64,000 bases of DNA from CAVVAL01 sp963742725 (GTDB lineage Bacteria; Actinomycetota; Actinomycetes; Mycobacteriales; Cryptosporangiaceae). The first letter of the stretch is position 1. Every line of letters begins with the position of its first letter. The stretch covers positions 868,001 to 932,000 of the forward strand of contig CAVUMX010000004.1 of the NCBI GenBank assembly GCA_963742725.1. Direction: 5' to 3'. The notes under the pieces are model-generated. The model was not told the origin of the DNA. It ran no database searches and saw nothing but the letters and a program-made list of their open reading frames with translations. The translations under genes and the position numbers were made by a program. Below, in pieces: positions 56,730 through 64,000 of this stretch.

Positions 56730-58216
56730 AGACCACGGGGCCGTGGTCCCGTTCGACCAGTCTCGTCTGGGAAGAGCCGATCAAGAGCAAACAGCGCATA
56801 TCCACATCGGACGGTGTGAGCTCGCCGAGCGTGGTGACCGTCACCGTCTCCTGCTCGCCGCCGACGTCCCGCCCGATGACGACCGGCGTCTCGGCGGGCC
56901 GGTGTTCCAGCAGCAGGTTCCTGGCCGACTCGACCTGCCAGGTGCGGGACTTCGACGCCGGGTTGTAGAGGGCGATCACCAGGTCGGCGCTGGCGGCGGC
57001 GGTGAGGCGCCGCGCGATGACATCCCACGGCTTGAGCCGGTCGGACAGGGACAGCACGCAGTAGTCGTGGCCCAGCGGGGCGCCGATCCGGCTGGCGACC
57101 GCGTGGGCGGCGGTCATGCCGGGGACGATCCGGACCTTGACGTCCTTCCATCGCGGCTCCGACGCGACCTCCAGGACGGCGGCCGCCATCGCGAACACCC
57201 CCGGGTCGCCGGACGACACGACCGCGACCGTGTTGCCGCGACGGGCCAGGTCCAGCGCGAACTCCGCCCGCTCGGCCTCGACCCGGTTGTCGGACGCGTG
57301 CCTGCGCTGCCGTGGGTTGGCGGGCACCCGTGTCGAGGTAGGGGCCGTAGCCGACCAGGTCGTCGGCGGACGCGAGCGCGGCCTGCGCCTCGGGCGTCAG
57401 CCACTCGCGCCCGGCGGGGCCGAGGCCGACCACGATGACTTCGCCTGTGCGCTCGTGGGGCTGGGCTGCGTTCAGGGCGTCGCGCGTGGCGGCGTGGACG
57501 CGGCTGGGCAGCAGCGCGAGCGAGAAGTACGGGACGCTCGCCGGGTCGACGTCCTTGAGCTTCGCCAGGCGCTGGGCGTCGGTGCTGGCCCGCTCCACGT
57601 ACCAGGCCTCATCGAGCCGGCCCGCCGTGTCGAGGGCCTGCTTGAGGTTGTCGAAGGTACGTCCGAGCTTGAGGACGGCGATGGAGTCCTCGCCGTGGAT
57701 GCGCTCGGCGAGCTGGTCGGGCGGGAGGATGCCGGGGAGCACGGTCAGGACCTCGTCAGCCTCGACGAGCGGCGTGCCGAGCGCGGCCGCGGCGGCGCTC
57801 ACCGACGTGACGCCGGGCACGACCTCGGTCTCGTACCGGCTGGCCAGGCGCTTGTGCATGTGCATGTACGAGCCGTAGAAGAACGGGTCGCCCTCGGCCA
57901 GGACGACCACGTCGCGGCCGGCGTCCAGGTGCTGGGCGAGCCGGGCCGCGCACGCCTCGTAGAACTCCTCCAGCGCGCCCCGGTACCCGCCCGGATGGTC
58001 GGTCGTCTCGGTCGTCACCGGGTAGATCAGCGGTTCCTCGATCTGGCCGTCCCGCAGGTACGGGGCCGCGACCGACCGGGCGATGCTGCGGCCGTGACGG
58101 GCACTGTGGAACGCGATCACGTCCGCCAGCCCGATGAGCCGGGCGGCCTTCACCGTCACCAGCTCCGGATCGCCCGGACCCAGACCGACGCCGTACAGCT
58201 TTCCCGCCACCGTCAC
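56680..58216 (-). pseudogene. cobIJ: Fused precorrin-2 C20- and precorrin-3B C17-methyltransferase, frameshifted as sequenced
   Basis: From GTG 58216 the first 255 residues are CobI (KLYGVGLGPGDPELVTVKAA, VVVLAEGDPFFYGSYMHMHK, VPGVTSVSAAAAALGTPL). CobJ starts at about residue 262 (EVIVVGLGPAGREWLTPEAQ) and runs to GYGPYLD. There, at about 57329-57331, the frame changes; CobJ continues in another frame with RVPANPRQRRHASDNRVEAE, SSGDPGVFAMAAAVLEV, VPGMTAAHAVASRIGAPLGH and ends at 56680. Removing one base between the GAC and CGG GTG codons gives the usual LDRVP. The start overlaps the cobH stop by 4 bp. Confidence 0.82.
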
Positions 58217-58833
58217 TCCTCCTCGCTGGCGAGGGCGTTGACCGCCGCCGCCGTGATCGCACTGCCGCCACGGCGCCCGTGGACGACCAGGTACTCGTAC
58301 GGCGATTCCGCCAGCGCCACCTTCGACTCCGCCGCGCCGATGAACCCGACCGGGATGCCCAGGATCGCCGCCGGCCTCGGTGCGCCCGCGTCGAGCAGGT
58401 CGAGCAGGCGGAACAGCGCTGTCGGGGCGTTGCCGATCGCCACGACCGCGTTGTCGAGCCTGTCGCCCCAGAGGTCGAGTGCGGCGGCGCTGCGGGTTGT
58501 TTTCAGGCTTTCGGCCAGCTCAGGGACGCGCGGGTCGCGCAGGGTGCAGATCACCTCGTTGCCGTTCGGCAGGCGCTTGCGGGTGATGCCGGACGCCACC
58601 ATCTCGGCGTCGCACAGAATCGGCGCCCCGTTGTTTATCGCCTTGCGGGCGTTCCGGGCGACGTTGGGGGAGAAGGCGATGTCGCGGACGAGGTCGGTCA
58701 TGCCGCAGGCGTGGATCATGCGGACGGCCGCCTTCACCAGATCCTCGGGCAGCGCGGACAGATCGGCCTCGGCGCGGATCGTCGCGAAGGACTGGCGGTA
58801 GATCTCCGCGCCGTCGCGGATGTAGTCGGTCAC
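58213..58833 (-). CDS. cobH: Precorrin-8X methylmutase
   Basis: 206 aa, GTG start. CobH/CbiC features: YIRDGAEIYRQSFATIRAEA, catalytic His41 in RMIHACGM, NGAPILCDAEMVASGITRKR, AIGNAPTALFRLLDLLDAG and VGFIGAAESKVAL. It moves the C11 methyl group to C12. It lies between cobG and cobIJ on the same strand. Confidence 0.96.
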   Translation of the reverse strand: MTDYIRDGAEIYRQSFATIRAEADLSALPEDLVKAAVRMIHACGMTDLVRDIAFSPNVARNARKAINNGAPILCDAEMVASGITRKRLPNGNEVICTLRDPRVPELAESLKTTRSAAALDLWGDRLDNAVVAIGNAPTALFRLLDLLDAGAPRPAAILGIPVGFIGAAESKVALAESPYEYLVVHGRRGGSAITAAAVNALASEEE

Positions 58834-58939
58834 AAGCTCTTCCTTCGCGCTGCTGTGATCATCGCGGCCAGGTCGCCGTCGGCCGGGTGGCCGGGGCCGC
58901 CGCCTTCGGGGCGGCCGTTTCCGGTGGCCGCTGCTGCGT

Positions 58940-60589
58940 CTATGCGCTGCTGGCCGTCGTTACCGTGGCCGCTCGGCGGCCTTCCGGCCCGTGGCCGTCG
59001 TTGCGGCGGCGGTCGGCGGGGTGGCCGGGTGTTTCGTGGCCGGCGGCCGGCTGGTCGCTGACCGGGAGGCCGTCGACGAGGTAGCCGTCGGGGGTGGCCA
59101 GGACCTCGACGTGGTCTGCCTTCGGCCGGCCGCAGGCCCGTTCGCAGCCGATCCAGTGGACAGGCTTGCCCGGTTCGGTGCGGGTGTTCGCCGCGTCGGA
59201 CCGCACATCCGCGAGGGCTTTCGCGCAGCCGGGCTGCCCCGCGCACGTCGTGACGCCCACCCACGGCGAAGCGGGGTCCGTGACCAGGCCGACGGAGCGT
59301 AGCCGGGCGACGGTTTCGTCCACGTCGCCGGGGGCGAGGTCGGTGACGACGACCGTCCGCCACGGCGTGACGAGCACATCACCCTCGGACGTGTGGTCGG
59401 GCCCGGCCGTCGCGGCGGCGTTGCCGGCGGGTGTGGGGTCGGGGCCGGCCGTTGCGGCGGCGTTCGGGCCGCCTGGCGCGGGTCCGGCAGGCCTGAGGGC
59501 GCGGTTCGGGCCGGCGGTGGCGAGGGCGGTGACCTGGGCGGCGGTCAGGCGGCCGAGCGGGACGACGGCGGCCACCGCCGCCAGCCCGTCCCGTTGCGGG
59601 ACGACGCCGACAGGCCACGCCGCTGCGGCCGGCGCCGAGCCGGCGGTTCCGCAACTGTCGGGGTTATCGGGGTGTTCCGTGTCCGGTGATGGCACGGGAG
59701 TCCGGACAGTCCGGTTCGCCCCGCTGGGGTCAGCGAGGCGGGCGGCCACGCGGGCCGGGCCGTCGGTCAGCTCGGCGATGCGCCACGCCGCCGAACCCTG
59801 GGCGGCGCGTTCGGCGAGAAACGCCCGCGCGGCCGCCAGTGCCAGCGCCGGCCCGTCATCCGGGGAACACCGCAGCCCGGTGTCGGCACCGGCGAGAATC
59901 AGCGCGAACACGCCAGCACCCGCCGCTGCGCCGCCGCCTGCGACAACCTCGCCCGCGGGCCTGCCGCCCGCGACGGTGTTGGCCGCGGGCCTGCCGCCTG
60001 CGACAACCTCGCCCGCGGGCCTGCCGCCCGCGACGGTGTTGGCCGCGGGCCTGCCGCCTGCGACAACCTCGCCCGCGGGCCCGCCGCCCGCGACGGCGTT
60101 GACCGCGGGAGTGGCGGTCGCGGCGAGGGTGATGTCGGCGCCGAGGGGGGATACGTCGCCGCGGCCGTCGTCCAGGGTGAACAGGAAACGGCCGGGCAGC
60201 TCGGCCAGCAACGGATCGGCGCAGAGGCCGCGATCCAGCGCGGCGACGAGTGGCCGCACGTCGACGAGTCCACCGCTCCGGCCGCTCAGCACGCTCGCGA
60301 TGATGTTCCGGACCCGCTCGTGATCCGGCGACGGCAGCAGCCCCGCCGCCTCCAGCGCAGCGGCCAGCGCGACTTCCGCCCCGGCCGCGATGCCCCGCAG
60401 CTGGACGTTGCCCCGGGACGTCAGTTCGAGAGATCCGTCACTGTGCTCGGCCGACGCGCCAGCCAGGGCGGCGAGCTGTGACGTGGACAACATCCCACCC
60501 GGTATCCGGACGCGGACGAGCCCGCCGTCCGCCGCCGCGTGCACCTGGAGCGCGCCAGGGCAGCGGTCAGGACCGGATCGGGTGGGCAC
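58940..60589 (-). CDS. cobG: Precorrin-3B synthase, enlarged by internal repeats
   Basis: 549 aa, longer than the usual 390-450. Two ferredoxin-like sulfite-reductase half-domains (GGLVRVRIPGGMLSTSQLAA, LELTSRGNVQLRGIAAGAE; later LVTPWRTVVVTDL) and the 4Fe-4S/siroheme-type cysteines TCAGQPGCAKALAD and GCERACGRPKADH. Between them lie repeats: a 60-bp in-frame tandem repeat (59934-60110), a 65-nt family B repeat and a doubled NAAATAGPD unit. CobG uses O2 to make precorrin-3B, so the pathway is oxygen-dependent. The C-terminus has a 25-residue Arg/Gly tail. Confidence 0.92.
   Translation of the reverse strand: MPTRSGPDRCPGALQVHAAADGGLVRVRIPGGMLSTSQLAALAGASAEHSDGSLELTSRGNVQLRGIAAGAEVALAAALEAAGLLPSPDHERVRNIIASVLSGRSGGLVDVRPLVAALDRGLCADPLLAELPGRFLFTLDDGRGDVSPLGADITLAATATPAVNAVAGGGPAGEVVAGGRPAANTVAGGRPAGEVVAGGRPAANTVAGGRPAGEVVAGGGAAAGAGVFALILAGADTGLRCSPDDGPALALAAARAFLAERAAQGSAAWRIAELTDGPARVAARLADPSGANRTVRTPVPSPDTEHPDNPDSCGTAGSAPAAAAWPVGVVPQRDGLAAVAAVVPLGRLTAAQVTALATAGPNRALRPAGPAPGGPNAAATAGPDPTPAGNAAATAGPDHTSEGDVLVTPWRTVVVTDLAPGDVDETVARLRSVGLVTDPASPWVGVTTCAGQPGCAKALADVRSDAANTRTEPGKPVHWIGCERACGRPKADHVEVLATPDGYLVDGLPVSDQPAAGHETPGHPADRRRNDGHGPEGRRAATVTTASSA
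59653..59717 (-). repeat. 65-nt repeat, family B copy 2, inside cobG
   Basis: Minus strand starts GAACCGGACTGTCCGGA and ends CCCCGATAACCCCGACAGTT, same length as 45819-45883. It is translated as NRTVRTPVPSPDTEHPDNPD in the linker of CobG. Confidence 0.65.
59934..60110. repeat. 60-bp in-frame tandem repeat in cobG
   Basis: Nearly three copies of a 60-bp unit encoding about 20 residues (VAGGRPAGEVVAGGRPAANT). The unit length is a multiple of three, so copy number can change without breaking the frame. Confidence 0.85.
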
Positions 60590-60624
60590 GGCTCGGATCG
60601 TACGTGCCGGCCACCCGGCTACAG

Positions 60625-60790
60625 TGAGGGCGCTATTGCGGCGGCACGTGGAGGAAGCCGGTGAGAATCCGGCGCGGTCCCGCCACTGTCACCGGGGAGC
60701 GGACCCCATCGCTGGTCACTGCCGACGAGGCGGGAAGACCGGGGCGAGCGTCGATCCGGAAGCCAGGAGACTCCTGTCGCCGCAACCTGA
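60625..60790 (+). ncRNA. Cobalamin riboswitch 2
   Basis: Core elements GGAAGCCGGTGAGAATCCGG, GCGGTCCCGCCACTGTCACC, GGGGAGCGGACC, GACGAGGCGGGAAGACCGGG and GGAAGCCAGGAGACTCCTG. It precedes cobN and would repress it when adenosylcobalamin is plentiful. A following GGGGCGGGTGACCCCGAGG stretch next to the ribosome site may form the switch helix. Confidence 0.94.
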
Positions 60791-60827
60791 CTACCCGGGG
60801 CGGGTGACCCCGAGGAGGGCCGTCCGC

Positions 60828-63800
60828 GTGATCCTGCTGCTGTCGACGTCCGACACCGATCTGCTCAGTGCCCGAGCGAGCGGCGCCGAGTACCGGCTCG
60901 CCAACCCGGCCCGCGTGAGCGTCGACGACCTGCCCGCGCTGGTCGACGGCGTGGACCTGGTCGTCGTCCGGATCCTGGGCGGACGCCGCGCCTGGGAGGA
61001 CGGCATCGACGCGCTCCTCGCGGGTCCGCGCCCCGTCGTGATGCTCGGCGGCGAGCAGGCCCCGGACGCCGAGCTGATGGAGCTGTCCACCGTCCCCGGC
61101 GGTGTCACGGCGGAGGCCCACGCCTACCTGGCCCACGGCGGCCCGGCGAACCTCACCGAGCTGGCCCGGTTCCTGAGCGACACGGTGCTGCTCACCGGCC
61201 ACGGGTTCGCCCCGCCGGCTCCGACCCCCACCTGGGGCGTCGTCGAGCGCCCCGCAACACCCGCCGAGCGTCCCGCAACACCCGCCGACCGCACCGCGGC
61301 ACCCGCCGACGTGCCCGCGCGCCCCGCATCACCCGCCGGCGGGCCCGCGCGCACCGCCGAGCGTCCTACCGTCGCCGTGCTGTACTACCGCGCCCACCAC
61401 CTCGCCGGGAACACCGCGTTCGTCGACGCGCTGTGCACGGCGATCGAGACCGCGGGCGGCCGCGCGCTGCCCGTCTACTGCGCCTCTCTCCGCACGGCCG
61501 AGCCGGCGCTGCTGGAAACCCTCGCCACGGCGGACGCGCTCGTCGTCACGGTGCTCGCCGCCGGGGGCACGCGCCCGGCGGAGGCCAGCGCGGGCGGTGA
61601 CGAGGACGCCTGGGACGTCGGCGCGCTCGCCGCTCTCGACGTCCCGATCCTGCAGGGGCTGTGCCTGACGTCCAGTCGCGAGTCGTGGGACGGCAACGAC
61701 GACGGCATCTCGCCGCTGGACACGGCGACGCAGGTCGCGATCCCGGAGTTCGACGGGCGGATCATCACCGTCCCGTTCTCGTTCAAGGAGATCGACGCGG
61801 ACGGGCTGACCGTCTACGTCGCCGACCCGGAACGCGCCGCCCGGGTCGCCGGCATCGCCGTCCGGCACGCCGCGCTGCGGCACATCCCGAACGCGGAGAA
61901 GCGCGTCGCGCTGATGCTCTCGGCGTACCCGACCAAGCACTCCCGGATCGGCAACGCCGTCGGGCTCGACACACCGGCCAGCGTGATCGCCCTGCTCCAC
62001 GCCATGCGCGAGCGCGGGTACCAGATCAGCTCGGAGCTGCCGGGGTTCGAAGACCGTGACGGTGACGCGCTGATCCACGGCCTCATCGCCGCCGGCGGCC
62101 AGGACCCGGAGTGGCTCACCGAGGCCCAGCTCACCAGCAACGTGATCCGCATCCCGGCGGCGCGGTACCAGGCGTTCTACGACACGCTCCCCGCCGACTT
62201 CCGCGAGGGCATGGAGCGGCACTGGGGCCCGCCGCCCGGCCAGCTGTACGTCGACGACAACGGCGACATCGTGCTGGCCGCGATCCAGGCGGGGAACGTC
62301 GTCGTCATGGTCCAGCCGCCGCGCGGCTTCGGGGAGAACCCGATCGCGATCTACCACGACCCGGACCTGCCGCCCTCGCACCACTACCTCGCGGCGTACC
62401 GCTGGCTGGCGGACACGTTCGCGGCGGACGCCGTCGTGCACGTCGGCAAGCACGGCAACCTGGAGTGGCTGCCGGGCAAGACCGCTGCCATGTCCGCCGG
62501 CTGCGGCTCGGACGCGGCCCTCGGCGACCTGCCGCTGATCTACCCGTTCCTGGTGAACGATCCGGGCGAGGGCACGCAGGCGAAGCGGCGCGCGCACGCC
62601 ACGCTCGTCGACCACCTGATCCCGCCGATGGCCCGTGCCGAGAGCTACGGCGACATCGCCCGTCTCGAACAGCTCCTGGACGAGCACGCGAACATCGCCG
62701 CGCTCGACCCGGCGAAGCTGCCGGCCATCCGCGCGCAGATCTGGACGCTCATCCAGGCCGCGCGGCTCGACCACGACCTCGGCCTGGACGACCGTCCGCA
62801 CGACGCCGAGTTCGACGACTTCCTCCTGCACGTCGACGGCTGGCTGTGCGAGGTCAAGGACGTGCAGATCCGGGACGGGCTGCACATCCTCGGCGCTGCG
62901 CCGACCGGGGAGGCCCGGATCAACCTGGTCCTGGCGATGCTCCGGGCACGCCAGGTCTTCGGCGGGCAGTACTCGCACCCGGGGCTCCGCGACGCGCTCG
63001 GCCTGTCCGAGGAGGGCGGCGGCCGCACGGACACCGACGCCGTCGAGGCCGAGGCCCGCGCGCTCGTCACCGAGATGGAGGAGCGCGGCTGGGACCCGTC
63101 GGCGGTGGTCACGGAGAACGCGGCCGCCCAGGCGGTGCTGACGTTCGCCGCGACCGAGATCGTGCCGCGGCTCGCCCGTACCACCGACGAGCTGACCCAC
63201 GTCCTGCACGCGCTCGAAGGCGGGTACGTGCCGGCCGGTCCGAGCGGATCGCCGCTGCGAGGGCTCGTCAACGTCCTGCCGACCGGCCGCAACTTCTACT
63301 CCGTGGACCCGAAGGCCGTGCCGAGCCGCCTCGCCTGGGAGACCGGCCAGGCGATGGCCGACTCGCTGCTCGCGCGGTACCGGGAGGACACCGGTGAGTG
63401 GCCGCAGTCCGTGGGGCTGTCCGTGTGGGGCACGAGCGCGATGCGGACGGCCGGCGACGACATCGCGGAGGTGCTGGCGCTGCTGGGCGTCCGCCCGGTG
63501 TGGGACGAGGCGTCCCGGCGGGTCACGGGCCTGGAGCCGATCAGCCTCGACGAGCTGGGGCGGCCCCGCATCGACGTCACCGTCCGCATCTCGGGGTTCT
63601 TCCGGGACGCCTTCCCGCACGTCGTCGCCATGCTGGACGACGCGGTCCAGCTCGTGGCCGCCCTGGACGAGCCGGCGCACCTGAACTTCGTGCGCGGGCA
63701 CGTCGACGCCGACACCGCCGCGCACCGTGACCCGCGCCGGGCCACGCTGCGGATCTTCGGTTCCAAGCCGGGCGCGTACGGCGCCGGGCTGCTCCAGGCC

Positions 63801-64000
63801 ATCGACAGCCGCAACTGGCGCGACGACGCCGACCTGGCCGAGGTGTACGCGGTCTGGGGCGGGTACGCGTACGGCCGGGGCGTGGACGGCGCGCCCGCCC
63901 GCGAGGACATGGAGACGGCGTACAAGCGGATCGCCGTCGCGGTGAAGAACACCGACACCCGCGAGCACGACATCGCGGACTCCGACGACTACTTCCAGTA
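60828..64000 (+). CDS. cobN: Cobaltochelatase subunit CobN (3' end beyond window)
   Basis: More than 1057 aa from GTG 60828, 8 nt after GAGGAGGG. CobN/BchH features: YPTKHSRIGNAVGLDTPASV, VHVGKHGNLEWLPGKTAAMS, YPFLVNDPGEGTQAKRRAHA, GLHILGAAPTGEARINLVLA, GRNFYSVDPKAVPSRLAWE, RISGFFRDAFPHVVAMLDDA, FGSKPGAYGAGLLQAID. It binds the corrin ring and inserts cobalt with ATP from the ChlI/ChlD-like subunit. At residues about 135-180 an Ala/Pro insertion holds repeats of RPATPAE type. The frame is intact to the window end. Confidence 0.96.
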   Translation, partial: MILLLSTSDTDLLSARASGAEYRLANPARVSVDDLPALVDGVDLVVVRILGGRRAWEDGIDALLAGPRPVVMLGGEQAPDAELMELSTVPGGVTAEAHAYLAHGGPANLTELARFLSDTVLLTGHGFAPPAPTPTWGVVERPATPAERPATPADRTAAPADVPARPASPAGGPARTAERPTVAVLYYRAHHLAGNTAFVDALCTAIETAGGRALPVYCASLRTAEPALLETLATADALVVTVLAAGGTRPAEASAGGDEDAWDVGALAALDVPILQGLCLTSSRESWDGNDDGISPLDTATQVAIPEFDGRIITVPFSFKEIDADGLTVYVADPERAARVAGIAVRHAALRHIPNAEKRVALMLSAYPTKHSRIGNAVGLDTPASVIALLHAMRERGYQISSELPGFEDRDGDALIHGLIAAGGQDPEWLTEAQLTSNVIRIPAARYQAFYDTLPADFREGMERHWGPPPGQLYVDDNGDIVLAAIQAGNVVVMVQPPRGFGENPIAIYHDPDLPPSHHYLAAYRWLADTFAADAVVHVGKHGNLEWLPGKTAAMSAGCGSDAALGDLPLIYPFLVNDPGEGTQAKRRAHATLVDHLIPPMARAESYGDIARLEQLLDEHANIAALDPAKLPAIRAQIWTLIQAARLDHDLGLDDRPHDAEFDDFLLHVDGWLCEVKDVQIRDGLHILGAAPTGEARINLVLAMLRARQVFGGQYSHPGLRDALGLSEEGGGRTDTDAVEAEARALVTEMEERGWDPSAVVTENAAAQAVLTFAATEIVPRLARTTDELTHVLHALEGGYVPAGPSGSPLRGLVNVLPTGRNFYSVDPKAVPSRLAWETGQAMADSLLARYREDTGEWPQSVGLSVWGTSAMRTAGDDIAEVLALLGVRPVWDEASRRVTGLEPISLDELGRPRIDVTVRISGFFRDAFPHVVAMLDDAVQLVAALDEPAHLNFVRGHVDADTAAHRDPRRATLRIFGSKPGAYGAGLLQAIDSRNWRDDADLAEVYAVWGGYAYGRGVDGAPAREDMETAYKRIAVAVKNTDTREHDIADSDDYFQ

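Noticed and set aside
59934..60110. CRISPR-like array in cobG
   Set aside because: The 60-bp units are head-to-tail and in frame, without unique spacers; it is a coding tandem repeat.

Overview
The window is about 64 kb of very GC-rich DNA with many GTG starts, a SARP/AfsR-type regulator, actinobacterial small proteins (a DUF5999-type protein and a Cys-rich FRPWPC protein), an LPxTG-like wall anchor and sugar ABC operons without their own ATPase. It is chromosomal DNA of a filamentous-type actinomycete. I cannot name the genus from the sequence alone. No insertion sequence, phage, CRISPR array or rRNA operon was seen.

Layout. (1) 1-13.8 kb: mixed housekeeping and regulatory genes: a ROK repressor (partial), an acidic secreted protein, a YcnI-like protein, a Tat-exported phosphoesterase with a LamG domain, thrS, a SARP regulator, a shortened LuxR response regulator, a SnoaL-fold protein, an XRE regulator, a HAD phosphatase and a cupin. 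(2) 14.2-27.0 kb: the most unusual locus. Two paralogous soluble histidine kinases, each with a LacI/periplasmic-binding-type sugar sensor fused to a GAF-like domain and a HisKA_3/HATPase module, flank a NarL-type response regulator, a lone receiver domain, a sugar ABC importer (binding protein and two permeases) and a GH2 beta-galactosidase. The inferred logic is that a cytoplasmic sugar is read by a LacI-like domain but signalled by phosphotransfer instead of direct DNA binding. (3) 27-33 kb: IclR regulator, DUF5999, tRNA-Arg(TCT), two small-molecule kinases, an acetyltransferase, a wall-anchored protein with a thioester-like domain that has lost its cysteine, and ssb. (4) 33-36 kb: cobD-cobQ. 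(5) 36-47.6 kb: a protein with a degenerate nuclease fold, GC-rich tandem repeats, a dienelactone hydrolase, two secreted glucose/sorbosone-type dehydrogenases sharing a promoter/operator, SURF1, an acetyltransferase, a small membrane protein and a lipase-like hydrolase. (6) 47.6-64 kb: the main cobalamin cluster, with two cobalamin riboswitches: chelatase subunit, cobO, cobB, cobE-cobL fusion, cobM, DUF1772, cbiD, cobK, cobI-cobJ fusion, cobH, cobG and the start of cobN.

The cobalamin genes look like an oxygen-dependent (CobG/CobN) route that uses CbiD in place of CobF. Three of them (chelatase, cobK, cobIJ) are each interrupted by one frameshift as sequenced; whether these are real or assembly errors decides whether the strain can make B12.

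Two short repeat families were found by eye. One is exactly 40 nt in three copies: a 9-bp stem whose sequence changes while pairing is kept, around a conserved 22-nt core. The other is exactly 65 nt in two copies with conserved ends. One member of each lies inside a cobalamin gene and is translated in frame.
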